A stretch of 64,000 bases of DNA. Origin: Ophioderma brevispina. Its lineage: Eukaryota > Echinodermata > Ophiuroidea > Amphilepidida > Ophiodermatidae. The position numbers were made by a program, and so were the translations under genes. The DNA lies in assembly GCA_023653785.1 (NCBI GenBank), contig JAMKCH010088206.1, positions 1 through 64,000 on the forward strand. The letters run 5' to 3'. Below the pieces are notes generated by a model. That model was not told where the DNA came from. It saw only the letters and a list, made by a program, of their open reading frames with translations, and ran no database searches. Shown in pieces: positions 24,740 to 37,800 of this stretch (positions are counted from its first letter, which is position 1; each line of letters begins with the position of its first letter).

Positions 24740-26262
24740 GTTGTTGTAGGGAGAACTACTAGAAATCTTGGGAGGTAAGTCAACTCTACCGCAATTCTCC
24801 CCTTCCCTCTCCCTAGGAAACAATGATGACCAATCTCTCTCTCTCTTTTTAGCACTGGCTCCAAGATTTGATTATCTTCTGGCAAAGCATGTACAAGGCA
24901 TTTAATTTACATCTATATTAAAAAGGAAATGGTACTGCACGCATGTTCATACTTGCTTTGATATTTTTTCCACGTGAGCTCTGACCATTCAATAGTAGAG
25001 AGAGTGAGAGATTAGAAGAAGGACTCGTCACATGGTCAATTCACCGTACCTGCATTCCACTGTATGTTGGGTGGTTACAACTCAATAATGAAATATTAAT
25101 TAATGTTCAGTATTGCCTGACAAGTAAAACTATCTTTGAAAGGTCATGGACATTGTGTTATAGAAGTCTGAATGGTCTGTGGGGGATGCGTCAAGTCGCG
25201 CTGTGCAGGATAACAGTAGCGCATTTGATCGGTGTTGATAGCCTCCAAGATGCGTGAATGGCGAGAGAGATGTTGTGGTGAGGAGATTGAGTCGCATGGC
25301 GATCCGAAAATCCCTGTCAATTATCACCTCCGATTTTCAAGGCAGGTGTTATCAGTATAGGCAACATAACTGTCGGTATTGGCTGGTAGAGAATTGTAGG
25401 AGGGGGAAATTTATTAAATTGTGAGGGAAAAAGGGATCAGCTCAAAATAGAAAAATGTAGAAACTGTTTGTATGAGAGATACGATATGAGATGGTGGATG
25501 AGTCAAAATATGGTTTATTTTCTAAAAAGAAAATATTGTTAATGTTGTTTAAGGACAGTGTCAACCATGATTTCCGCAGTATTATTGGTTGTACTTTGCC
25601 GATATTCATATTGTATGTAAAAGTATACTTTCTAGAGAAAGAACATTGGACGATGAACCGATGGTGGCATCAGTTAATTGTAAAATTTTCTGTTTTTGAG
25701 AAAAATAACTAAAAAACCAGATTTTGCCCCCCCCCCCAAAATTTTTCAGAAAGCATAACAAAACAATTTGCAATTTTCCACATTTCTTATGTTATTTTAG
25801 AAACAAGGACAAATTGTTTAGGGACTTTTTTTTCATTTTTTTTAAAAATAGAGCTTTTTCGAAATATAAGGAAAAATCTAAAAAAGTGTGATTTACTTTT
25901 CTTTTCAAAAATTGAGTAATATTGGAGAATATCTTAGTTAGAAATCGAAAAAAATGAAAAATGAGAAAAAAACCGTTCCTAGAGGAGACCGATGGCCTAT
26001 CGTAGGAAAGTTAACCTTACGTTTTATTCGGTATTTTTGGGGAGTAAGTAATCTTGTCTGAAAATTTGCCCAAATTTGACGAAAATTTGAACATTGAGAA
26101 AATCTGTGTTTTAGTAAAAAGGATTTTCACGCCATTTTTTCAACGCTGTCTTTTCTCAAATAACTTTATCTTGACCTTCAAAATTGAGTATGTTGGGCAA
26201 GTGATGAAAATACATCTTTTTGCAACTTGGCATATTTGAATCAAACGTCTTTTGCTTCTAAT
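24740..26262. other. No gene recognised downstream of the last PPP2R5 exon seen
   Basis: Searched by eye for the next B56 exon (VAELLEILG, GSIINGFALPL) on the + strand; not found here or further right. Confidence 0.5.
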
Positions 26263-27293
26263 AGAGGTGGGCTATAGAAGGTCAAGTTTCAAATCACTTC
26301 AAACACAGGCTCATTTGATGACTTTAATAACCCTGATCACACAACTTGCGAGGATAAAAATGAAAAAAGTGCGAAAAAACCACGGGTGCCCCATCGAAAA
26401 CTCAAAATGGCCGCCAAATTGTCAAAAATTTGATTTTTGACATAAATCCGTTATTTTTGATATTGGCTTATTTTTGTGGCAATTACCATGTTTTTGGGGT
26501 ATTGGACATCATGCTTATCACTTTATCTCACGATTAGCCTTCGTTTTCCTGAAAATAGGTTTTTCTTAAAATTGAGCTCTGAGGGCGCTTTCCATAAATG
26601 CGCATCGGAATGATATATTGATTTTAGCATTCAAAAAGTTGAACGAGAGTTTCATTATGAACACTTGCAGAAATTTGACTTGCGTGGTGTTTTTTGTGTG
26701 CTGGTTACAACTGTAGGCTTTTAATGGTCATAAAAATGCCCGCCATTGAAACCCACACGTAACAAAGTTCGTTGACCCCTGTGTATTCCAATGAGAGTGT
26801 TTTCGTCTCAAATTTTAAATTGATGCCACGAGAAAAATGGTAAGTGTTACACAGCTCTAATCGTCAAAAAATGATGAATCAACAATTCTGATGATGGCCA
26901 CGGTTAAAATTGAAAACTTTTGGAACGATATGTACTTTTTGGGGAGGAAAGCGCCCTCGCAGTCCAATTTTAAGCTAAAATTGCCATATCGAGAAAAACG
27001 AAAAGTCGTGGTGAGATAGAAGTTGCATAGAATGATCCTTGCATGCCAAAACAGGGGTATTGCACAAAAATGAAGGTGAGTTCACAAAGCTTATCAAGTT
27101 ATGGTCAACAAATATGGAGTTTTGGCAAATTTGGGCGGCCATTTGGATTTTTTTTCGTTGGGGCACCTGGTTTTCGCACTTTATTTTTTTTTCGGCGAAA
27201 ATGGGATAAGCATCATTAAAGTCATCTTATAGCCTGTGTTCGAAGTGATCTGAAATATTGACCCAATATGACCTTCTATAGTAGCCCACCTCT
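26263..27293. mobile_element. Large fold-back element with arms of about 330 bp
   Basis: Left arm starts AGAGGTGGGCTATAGAAGGT; right arm ends with its complement ACCTTCTATAGTAGCCCACC. Pairing continues inward through CTTCAAACACAGGCT, AATGGCCGCC and GAGGGCGCTTTCC, with the facing copy GGAAAGCGCCCTC at about 26947. The unpaired centre is about 26600-26940. No coding frame. Confidence 0.75.
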
Positions 27294-27999
27294 TATCTCT
27301 AACTCCAGAAATCAGAAGAGAAAAGAAATTGAAATTTGCATTGGTAGAAATTAGCGCTTGTTTACATTTCCAATATTTTGGTTTTCCAAGATGCGTTCGC
27401 GCAAAAGTACATAAATTAAAACCCGCGCCATGCTCATTACGCAGCAACAATTCCTGCGTGACGTGATGGTTAGAGCGCCTGGGCCTGACGGCGTGAAAAT
27501 TGTGCTTAACTTCTCGCCGTTAAGACCATGCGGTTTTTGTGACTTTAAATGTCAAATAGCGATTCTAAATCGGGCCAAACACTACATCTCAGGATTGTCT
27601 TGCAGTGGGATAACCTTTGTTGGTTAACGATAGAACACAGAAATTTGTGTAAAAGAAAAGCACCGGGTTGACACTGCCCCTAATGAATCTAATATTGCTA
27701 AATTTGTGGGGGGGGGGGAGGGAAAAATGGGGGATAAAAATATTTTGGGGAGAGCACCTTGGTCCCCCCACCAATCTGGTGTGCCACTGAATTTGGTTTA
27801 TGTCCAGCTCTACTTGAACCAGAAAGAGTTGTAATCTTATTTCGTAAGATTAAAAGAAGATTTGAGAAGAAAATAATTTTAATGTCACAACTGCTGCATA
27901 TCTATCAACATGAACCTTCTATGCTGCCATCAATATGCAGGGGGAATGAAGGAGTAGTAACACATTGCTGAAAAATTTGAGTTGTTTTGAATTAAAGTT

Positions 28000-28253
28000 T
28001 AAGTTTATTCCCGATCTTGCGGTTTTTGGTATGAGTAAAATGATTGTTAACCACGGTCCATAGGCCACTGTGATACTGTTGATGTTGGTGTTTACGGACA
28101 GAAAATACAAATGCGGAAAGTGGTAAACTAGATGCGACCGAATTTGCACGTCGATTAGGGCACATGGATTAACGAAGGCGAAAGTTTCAGATGCTATAAA
28201 AATCTAAACTTTTTGGGACAGTCGGGGGACGAGGTGTGGATCACGACATGCCC
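28000..28253. mobile_element. Family A MITE, left end decayed
   Basis: Right end GTGGATCACGACATGCCC/TTAA; interior TTTACGGACAGAAAATAC and GCGACCGAATTTGCACGT match the family. Left boundary approximate. Confidence 0.65.
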
Positions 28254-28257
28254 TTAA

Positions 28258-30871
28258 GATTTGTGCAGAAAAAAAGCCTGAGATTGATAATGTTATTAAA
28301 GAATCACCATGATAAATTCATAAGAAAACCTCAAACTATTAATAAAGACCCCGCCTGCAGAAACTAATCATTCCTGTGTAATCCAAAAATATGGTTGCAC
28401 ATCATAAATAATAATCATTTACAGTATTTCTTAATGTAATATTTGACTGTGGTTGTGGACTGAGTAGTAGTTATACCCAATTTAATTTTCACGTCCTTCC
28501 TTGTGGAAGGAGATGATGATGACTAATATCAGAGGAGACAGTATGACCAGAAAAATTTTGAGGGTATTGAGGATGTCGTATGAAAAGAGAAAGTGCAGAG
28601 AAAATATACTGAAAACATGTAAACCAATGTGGCGTAAGATGGACACCCGACGTAAAATTATATCTCCCACACAATGAGGATTATGTGCATGTTAGACACA
28701 ATTCTCACCAATAAAAGACGATCTGTGAGAAGTTTACGACGATAAACAAAGGCGGTAGATTCAGTGTTAGACTAGATTTACGTCGTGGGTTTACGGCGGC
28801 TCCCAATTTTTATTGGGCGACTTTTCGCTTGGCTTGATTTTGTTCCATGTGCTGGCGATCAGTCAAAGAGAGGTAGGGGACAGCCAATTATGACAAGCCT
28901 TCAGTCCGCTGAGAGTCAGACAGCGATGTAGATATAGTGGAGCCGCCATCGTAAAACCAAGGTAATCAATATGGCAAGGTGAATGACTGATAATGCGATC
29001 AATGGATGTTCGACCATGCGCGGGGGGTTATCCCACGAGTGACACGTGCATGCAAAAAATGCTATCGAAGTATAACTTTCCATTTTGTTTAAGAACTAAA
29101 GCTTCGCACTTCTCGTTACCGATGTTCGCGAGTATAAGGACTGGAGATAAACGTTTATTATAATAATGTCAAAACAATTTAAATGGTCACTAGCAAGAAA
29201 ATGTTTCGGCGCTTATTAATTTTCGATTAATAACGCATTAATAAAAAAGGGCCATGGGTTGAAATGATTTTGATTTATTACTTGTGTGTAAGAATTCTAC
29301 CATGTGTAGCGTCGTGTATCTGTCCACCGATTTCAGGAATATTTTCGGTGAACTATAAATTATATTATACAATAGAAAATAAAAAATCTGCTTTAAAAGT
29401 CTTAAATCACCAAGCCTACTTGTGTGATTTACAATTAATAGTATCTTATGTAAGTCTGCGCTCACCGTATTCTCGATTAGTGCTACCAAATTCCTCTGTA
29501 CAATAACATTTGTTTGGTTTGCTTTTGAAACTTTTTTTAACTGTTTTTGGGTGAAGCAGACAGGAGCCATGCAAGCTAATGGGAGCGCGGGGGTGGTTCC
29601 GGTCGATCTTGCCAGGATATTGACGTGGCCTCAGTGTCAGATATATGCTGTAAACTATAGGTTTCGATTATAGAGCTACTTTGTCAGCGGGTTATAATTT
29701 TTGCCAGTAACGTTCAAGATTCTCTTTTAGGTTATTAATAGGTCCTTATAGGCTATATTCCATGGATCTTCCGTGGAGCTGCCGTATGTATGTCTCGGGA
29801 TGATGACAAACATTTTTGCTTATGAAATCGTTAAAAAAATCAACCGTTAATATTTATTACAACAGAATGAAGGCATAATACCGTGGGAAAATATCACCCG
29901 TGATTTTCATTTATGTAGCCTATGCCTTATTCACATAATGAAAGCCCTCGCTTGGAAGTACATTTTTATTAAATCGTTAAAAAAGGGGAAAAAATCCCAC
30001 CCGTTATTTTCACATATTATAAGCAGTGCGTTGTGAAGCAAGGGAAAGCTTAGTAAAACCTATAACGAAGGCAGTACAACGTGGAAAAGGTACACCATTT
30101 CTTCCCGGAAGTTTCTACATTTACCGCGGGGTTTTAGCTTATAAGGATGCGGCTCTCCGTATAGTATTAAAACAACAGCGTCAACCCGGACGTCAAACCC
30201 AAAAGGGAAAGGTAAAAATTGGTTAAAGAATATTATACTGCATGCACATTCACGTTTCCATCCAACGGAAATGCTGGAAACTTTTTGGGTGTGGTTGCGT
30301 TGTTGTTTGTGTTGTGTATAAGCGATATACAAGGTTGTAAGTGGTGGTGCGGGAGAGTATTAAAACATTAATGATTAACCTTTCCCTGGACATGTTTGGT
30401 AGCACATCACGGAACCTCACACACCAGCCGACATCAGGGTTTGCACGTTTCATGATACGGCCTCGGTGAGACACTCTGGATAGAAATCTTGGGCAGTATG
30501 CGTTCAGAATTCGATAGTATATGGTTAAGTGACGGCCTAAAACAATGGGAACCGCTGAAGCACTCTGGGCCTAAGCAGTTCTTGGTTGGGGTGTCACAGC
30601 ATCCATAAATAATGAATTTCTCACCAGATTTTTGTAGGGAAATTGTTCGCTTGTCACCATACTCGGGGTGCAAACATTTTAAAACAATTTTTAAACTTCA
30701 TAAAGAAATCAGCAAAACAAGTTTGTTAATTGACACTTTACACTTGTTTTATGTTATAAATATAAGGGTAGAAGTGTATTCAACATGTCTTGTAGATGTA
30801 ATAATTGAAATGACAGTAACAAATGTGAATGAAATAGAAAAATAATGACATCAGACCTCATCACTAGTTAC
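28258..30871. other. No gene recognised
   Basis: Mixed AT-rich DNA; short frames at 29238-29570 and 30026-30332 show no conserved features. Confidence 0.45.
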
Positions 30872-31204
30872 AGGTGCATTTCGTGATTTAAGAGTACATT
30901 CTATTTTATTTTAGTCAATATCTATCCTTCAGCAAAAGATATTCATTCACAAACATTTGAGCGCCCACATATTGGCGTTTGGTGTAGGAGCAATGTTGTT
31001 CCCACGGTCCCATGGTGCTGTCATTTCTGTCCGTGACGGGACAGAAAATACAAAATTGCGAATATTTTTACAGATACGATGAATGTGCACCGTAAGATTA
31101 GGTAAACGGGGATTACTAATAAGTCCAGCGGTTCAGTTGATAAAAAAATCTCAACTCTTTGATGTAAATCGGGGGGACGAGGTTTGTGTGATCACGAATG
31201 GCCC
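30872..31204. mobile_element. Family A MITE copy
   Basis: Left AGGTGCATTTCGTGAT after TTAC, right ATCACGAATGGCCCT before TTAA. The interior has the family A block CCGTGACGGGACAGAAAATA. One mismatch in the left target copy suggests age. Confidence 0.75.
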
Positions 31205-32448
31205 TTTAAAATCTCAACAGGAAATAACTATCAACTTCCATTGGCCTTATTGTATTGTATACTCCTTTAAAAAACTGCTTTTGGTATAGTGGTTATTATT
31301 ACTATAGGCGAATATATAAATTGTTTGTTTTAAGTTAGCCCCTGTAATTGCAATCCAGGGAATGGGAATACCCAAAATACCTTATTCATCGGTAGTTACC
31401 ATAGTCGTTACTAAGACTTACTGCCTTCACTTTCAGGAAAATCCTGCACGAGGCCTGTACTAGCAGCCGCGGATGCCAACACGGACCTCCCCCGCAAGTT
31501 TGCCAGGGGTTGGACCCGGAGCCTTGGACGGGTCAAGACATTTCTCCGCCTTTTCATTTTAGCGTAGTTTTAAACCGACCTGGTGTGGCACAATACAAAT
31601 GTTTATGTCGATACATCTTATATAGTCGATATACGCAGGGCGGATCTAGGGAGGGGGGCCGGTGGGGGCGAGCGCCCTCCGGTAATTCTGCAAAATAAGA
31701 CCCATTTTTGGGAAGTTTCAGCAATTCAGCCCCCCCACGGTAATTTTAATCGTTTTTCCAAATTATGAACCGCCCACCCCTGATAATCAAAGGGGTATAA
31801 CTACATCTATGATAAAATTGAGATTATATCACACATTTTTTTGCTAAATAATAGTTCCAATGCGGTGCAGTTGCGGCAATGAGCCGTCCTATCACCGTTT
31901 GAATCTGTAAGCTATATGCAGTAATATACTGCCAATAATGGTGCACGAAGTGGCGCGATGGCGTCAATTAATTTTCAAAAATCTTCTGCCTCTGTGCCGC
32001 TGCCGCGTCCGTTTTGGGAATTTTCATTCCGGGGAATTCTGCATTTTTCCATCCCTGGGTGTGCAACAACTACACTGAAAACATTACCTTGTCATGGAAA
32101 GGGTCTTACTTGACCAATTAAAAAAAATTGTCATGCCATTTAATTTTTTTTATCATTCAAGCAAATAAAGCTCAAAATGTTTTATAATGGTCCATTTACA
32201 ATTATAAGCTGTTAAAGTTAATTTTTATCATCACAGATATTTTCGTGACTTTTTAAAATGCATGACAAATTAAAGAATGACGAAATTGTCGTTCATTTCC
32301 AGTGTAATCAATAAATAGAGAGATTCGCATATCCACTATCTCATCCTCCTTTCACTTAACAACTCCGTTGTTAATGTAATTTTTCCCCGGGAAAAGGACA
32401 AGTGCGTTGCCTGCAATCTGTTTTTAAAACTAAGTAACAGCATTTTAA

Positions 32449-33722
32449 AGGCCGACTCAGAGATTTCGAAATATAATTTTTGTTTGCAGGCCTAGTTATT
32501 AAAAAAGAGTCGTCTAGAACTAAAGTCACCTAAAATGCTTAATTCCAAAGTCTGAGATCCGGGGGGGGGGGGGGGCACTTGTATTCAAAGGTGGATATGA
32601 TGCGTGAACATGGACTTACAAAATACCCTAAACAAGTATTTTTGTCTGTTTTGCTACACTAAAGAAGTATTTTCGTCACTTTTTGCAACCCTAAAACAAG
32701 TACTGTACTCAATAGGGCTGTCTACGCTGACGTCACAGTTCGGCCATTTTGAGGTACGGGGAAGTTATAGAGCGGCCATTTTGTGGTGATGATTCCCATA
32801 GGCCGCCGTGCATGTAAACTTGCATAATATGCGCTATTTTTTTTTTTACCCGAAGTGATAGCAAGAGACTGGAATGGTAGCCGCTAGTTAGGAAACAACA
32901 TGCACATTTTAGAATGCCTATAGTTAGTTATCGTTTCACTTGCATGGTAGAAACAATCCAAAGAAATGGTCATAAAGGGTGCCAAACGCAAACGGCCCTT
33001 TTGACACCCTAATCAACGTACGCACGCACGTACATCGCATGTTGGAAAATAGACACCCTTTTTACGCGTTTTCTTGTTCACGCATCATATCCACCTTTGA
33101 ATACAAGTGCCCCCCCCCCGGTCTGAGATGAATCGGATTTTTCGTTTTCATGCAGTAAACATATTTATGCACAGCAGGCATATAAGAGTGCCATAGGATA
33201 CCGTGTATAACAAGAATTCCAGATCCGGAATTTGTAAGGCGTATGAAAGTCGATGTTATGTTTCCCGTAAACCCGCCCGCGTTACGATTTTCTGCCCGTC
33301 ATTATTTTGTATTTTAAAGAAAATATCAAGGTTTCTTCTTGTGATCACATCTTGTGAATGTGATTTTAGTTGATTTTAAATTAAAGAACAGTTGCAAAAT
33401 CATTTTTAAATGTAGGGGGTGGTGGTTTGACACAATATTGTAGCTATTAGAGTTTGCCGAAGGTTGGTGAAATGGCCGTTTCTTCTAAATTACGAATAAT
33501 GAAAAATGAAATAGTTGCCTCATTATGATTTGCAAAAAATGTTACGGGAAACATAACATAGACTTTCGTTGGCCTAAAGTTGTGATTTTCTATATGAAGG
33601 ACTTCGATTTGAGCGTAGTTATTTCACACATTGCTGGACAAGCATTAGGCATATGTATATACGTCAAAAACACGATTTCTTTAAAATTGAGTGCGACCTC
33701 ATCGGGAAATCCGAGTCAGCCT
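32449..33722. mobile_element. TTAA-flanked MITE, family C, interrupted
   Basis: Ends AGGCCGACTCAGAGATTTC and GGAAATCCGAGTCAGCCT form an inverted pair, flanked by TTAA (32445-32448 and 33723-33726). About 700 bp without the nested hAT-like MITE. Relatives occur at 19391-19715, 42835-43054 (truncated, ends CCT/TTAA at 43054) and near 61554. TTAA targets suggest piggyBac-type mobilisation. Confidence 0.78.
32559..33121. mobile_element. hAT-like MITE with G-run ends and 8-bp TSD
   Basis: 563-bp element with inverted termini of about 50 bp: CCGG then a long G run, then CACTTGTATTCAAAGGTGG and ATATGATGCGTGAACA, complemented at the right end. It is flanked by TCTGAGAT at 32551-32558 and 33122-33129. 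The 8-bp duplication is typical of hAT. It is inserted inside another MITE (32449-33722), which gives relative ages. Confidence 0.85.
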
Positions 33723-34094
33723 TTAAGTATATGTGACGTTCCGGTAAATTAAATCATTTTTTTGAGTGATTGACTGGGTTTTTAATATTTCCTCTTCTGC
33801 GATGTTTGACACTTAACTTGGGTTAATTGTTGAGTTGCCAAGTAACCCATACATAGTATACGCGGTGTGAAACTGCAAGAAGTGTACACACTAAAAACGC
33901 CAAGCCAACTATGCACCGACTAAAAAATGGGGTCAAAGTTACGACCACAAAAAGGGTCATTTCACACGTTTTTGATCTCAAAAGTAGTCAACCTTTTAAC
34001 CCAATTTTTATTCGGTGCATTAGTTGACTCAAGACCCCGTTGTTGAAAATATTTTCACGGTTGTAAACTGTTGACAATTTGAACTGTTTAAAAA

Positions 34095-34475
34095 GTTCCG
34101 TAGTAAAATTAAGGAAAACAGATTTTTTTTTTCCGTAAATTTACGGGGAAAATTTGTTTTAGAAAACAATAAAATAAAAAACAAAAAAACATAAAAAATA
34201 GCTTAAAAATGTTAATTTAACGGAATATTTCAAAAATTATGGGCAGCAAATTTCCGGACTTTTTGTTTTTGTTCCGTGAATTTTAAATTACGGAAATTAA
34301 AAAAAAATTCTGTTAAAATACCATATTGTTTTCCATAATATGAGACAAATTTCTGTAACATTACTGTCAAAATGTTCCGTTAATTGACAGAACATTCTGT
34401 AAATTTACCCTAAAATGACTGGAAATACTGCTGCCAGAAATTCCGTAAATTTACGGACATTTTTTACCAGTGTAA
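34095..34475. repeat. TTCCGTAAATTTACGG-rich repeat
   Basis: The palindrome TTCCGTAAATTTACGG occurs near 34132 and again near 34440, with several TTCCGT half sites between, ending in TTTTTACCAGTGTAA. A similar ending is near 61462-61498. Boundaries uncertain. Confidence 0.45.
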
Positions 34476-35346
34476 CCATTATGAACATGTTCTGAAAGCG
34501 TTTTAAGTGTTCATGATCACACATGAAAATCCAAAACACCTTAAGTATGATACGCGTTCAGAACATGCATCTGAATTTGAACACGTTCTTGAATACCACA
34601 CACCGGGACCGTGTTCTGAACAAGTCCTGTTTTCTGCACTTTTTACAATTTCTTCGTTTTTCATATAATTTGCTTGTGATTTCTTTCAAACGAAGGGAGT
34701 ACTAATGTAATTACAACAATACAAAACAATTGCAGCACCAGTGTTTTTGTTTTTTTATTACGCATATCATAAATGTACATACAAAATCCATGAACATATT
34801 ACCTGGGCGTATTAAGTGCACCTAACGGCGATAGGCTCCCATTAAAAGGTGCAACGAGAGATTTTTGACATACCAGTTGTCCCTAAAAATATTGAATCCT
34901 AAATTTGGCAGTAAATTAGCTTTTCTCAAAACATTCTCATCTCGTGAGTAAGCTGAGAATTATTTCTTTTGGTACAAAAATATAAAAAAAAATAATAATT
35001 TCATATTAGAACAAATACAAAATGCAGCTTGTTTTAAATTCATATGTTAAAAATGTTATACGCATGTTTTAATTTCATATTGGAGCAAATACGAAATTCA
35101 GCTTGTTTTATAGTGAAAAAATGAACTCAAAATCACCTCTAGGCCGAATACAAGGCAAGAAATCTGTTGCGATTCTACTCTAAATGAAATCACCATACAT
35201 GCACGTGACACCACAGCATCCCTTGAAATCTCTCGTTGCACCCTTTCTATAACGACATTAAGAAATCCGGTGATGATTTTCAAGTTTGTTTCTTTCCCGT
35301 ATATTTCTTCATAAGACAACAAACGTAGTGTGGCAAAAGCTCTTAA

Positions 35347-35697
35347 AGGGGCATTTCGTGATCCACAGCCTCGTTTCTTCTCCCGACTTTCTTAAAAAAG
35401 TTGCAATTTTTATATCATCTGAACAGTTGGCCTAAGTATATACTAGTGTGTGTGCCTATATAATCTTACATGTATAAATTCGATCTGTTCCTTAAAGAAA
35501 TAGCAAGTTTGTAAATTCTGTCCGTAAATAGACGAAATTACAACACAGTGGTATACGATGCTTGTATCAGCATTTGCACACAATAAAACGCACCGTCAGA
35601 ATCAACTGATTTTTTTTTTAAATTACCATTTCACGGTGATACTGATATAGTAAACCGTAAACTAAAATCAGGTGCTATAGGATCACGAAATCCACCT
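35347..35697. mobile_element. TTAA-flanked MITE, family A, complete copy
   Basis: 351-bp element, ends AGGGGCATTTCGTGATCC and GGATCACGAAATCCACCT, flanked by TTAA at 35343-35346 and 35698-35701. This is the clearest copy of the most frequent repeat in the window. Other copies or pieces: 14778-14921, 28000-28253, 30872-31204, 40735-40900, 56560-56728, 59960-60254. Confidence 0.85.
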
Positions 35698-36599
35698 TTA
35701 ATTTTATACAATAGTCCTATTAGTTGTCTTTAAAATAATATCTTTGAGTTGTTAATTATATTTACGGGGCATGTCCCTGTGCTGATGCTGTTTGGTAATC
35801 TTCATCAGGGACGGAGGGCGATACCAAGGGTAAATCCGCAAATTATTAAATTCACACACACATGCTTTGTGCACAACCAAAATCCGTAAATAAATGTTTA
35901 ACTCCATTTCTATCCAATATCAATTCAACCGCGTTGTTTGGACTAAAATTAATGCAGTAAACTTAATAAATTCCGCGTCAGTTTTCACATTTCCTTAAAT
36001 GGTATACTTGCAAATCAAAAGAGAAAAATACTGAAGGAATTCTGAAGTAAAAATTTGTTACAGCTTTGTCTTCAGGGCAAAGTTTTCTCTCTCTAATGCA
36101 TATGTGCTCTGCAAGTCATACAATTTATCCTCAAGAAACTATGAACTAGTCTGTAATGTTAACATTCAAAATGTCAATAACAGCTCAGCACAATATTAAA
36201 TACAGGGTGGTAGATGCATTGGCGGTAACTGTATGATACCTGCACCTGCATGTACATTAACAGGAGCTAATGCAGACATGTACATAGTGAATGATCCTAT
36301 GAAGTATCAATTTCAAATTCAAGAAAAGAATTAGACAATGAAAAAGTGCTCTATTTGCAATTCAGAATTTTAAAAGCTTGTAAAAGTTGTACATCTATGT
36401 GGATTCATTCATCACCGTTACTCTACTATGCATTACATCTATGCTCATTACGGTTAATTAAAAGAAATTGCAAAGTTCATATAATTTAAAATAATTATTC
36501 TGCAATTCAAAAATTATTAAACAAGTAATGTTTAACTTATGTACACAGGAAAACATTAGTAACAAGTAAAATTACACTCTATCTGCATAGATTCCCATT

Positions 36600-36693
36600 G
36601 CAAATGTACACACCGCAACCGCATTTACAGTTTGGGGTGAAGTCCATTCTATCAAGATAGAAACTTCATCTACTTAAATCGGGCCATCTCCCT
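36600..36693. mobile_element. Family B MITE, right end only
   Basis: TTTGGGGTGAAGTCCATTCT, ATCAAGATAGAAACTTCATC and CGGGCCATCTCCCT/TTAA match the right part of 43239-43592. Confidence 0.55.
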
Positions 36694-36709
36694 TTAATTT
36701 GCGGATCCC

Positions 36710-37800
36710 TATACGACATGGTTTCACAATTGACTTAGGTTTTAGTGCCAAAATGTGAAAAAAAATCATATCGAAGCAAAAATAACCGTGTTTAATTTTT
36801 AAGATGTCCTTTCTAGGGTAAAATTGTTTGTAGATGAATTTTTAATCGAAAACCCTGTATCATACACCATTTTGCTACAAAATATTGATTTGTGGCCGAT
36901 TTTGTCTGAAAATCGCACTTTTCGGGTGACAAAAATTTTCACCTACCAACTTTGAATACTTACAGAGTCTACAATATATGACCCTCTATAATGTTAATAT
37001 ATCAGTTAAAGGTAGTAACTTATGGATTCAAGTATTTGTTTTATCAATCATTTCATAATTTGCACACCAGAACCATTCAAATTTGACATGTCCCGTGACA
37101 AACGACATTCCAAATTTGGCACTTTCGAACACATCTCTGGAAAGGGAGTGTTTACAGTGATGATTTACCTGTCAGTTTATGGAGAATTTAATAAGCTTTA
37201 AATTGATACCTAACTTGCTTCAATTCAAGTATAGGAAACATTCTAAAAATACAAAAATGAAAAAAATATTGTTGTTCAATAAAATTGGAATTACGAGAAA
37301 ACTAAAAGAGCTATAGGCTTCAAAATTTAATCGATTATGCCCAAAGCAGGTCCCTACATAGTTATTGTATTATCTTTTTTTCACCCTGTCTAAAATTTGA
37401 GAATTTTTTTTATCAATTTGCGGGATCCAAATTTGACCTAAAATTTGGCGTTTGAGAACCCGCGAAAAAAACGAAAAAGGGTGACATTGTTGAAAAGTTA
37501 ATCGATTATGCCCAAGACATTCCCACAACAATAGAGTGCATAATATTTGAGAATTTTTTCTTTATCAAAACAAGATGCAATTATCAGCAAAATTGCATAG
37601 GTTTCTATGGGATTCGGCATTGCGCAATACCCCAAAATGCGATATCTCGGAACGCATCCAACATTTTGCATTTTTTACTTCAGATTTGGATTCTACACAA
37701 AATTTTAACCTATAAAACATGTTTTGTTTCAATGTTAAAGCACCTTCACATTTTTACACTTTTGGCAGTAAACCTAGGTCGAATCTGAAACCATGTCATA
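36710..37800. mobile_element. TA-type MITE, GACATGGTTTCA ends
   Basis: Left TATACGACATGGTTTCACAA then TTGACTTAGGTTTTAGTGCC; right end is the complement of CTGTATGACATGGTTTCAGA with CGACCTAGGTTTACTGCC. About 1.09 kb, non-coding, with LINE-free AT-rich centre. Ends directly against the next element. Confidence 0.68.

Noticed and set aside
27455..27500. tRNA-like GATGGTTAGAGCGCC near 27470
   Set aside because: No B box or cloverleaf pairing in the right place.
31635..31790. CAGGGCGGAT...CCACCCCTG as a hAT-type MITE
   Set aside because: Ends are only partly inverted and no 8-bp target duplication is visible.
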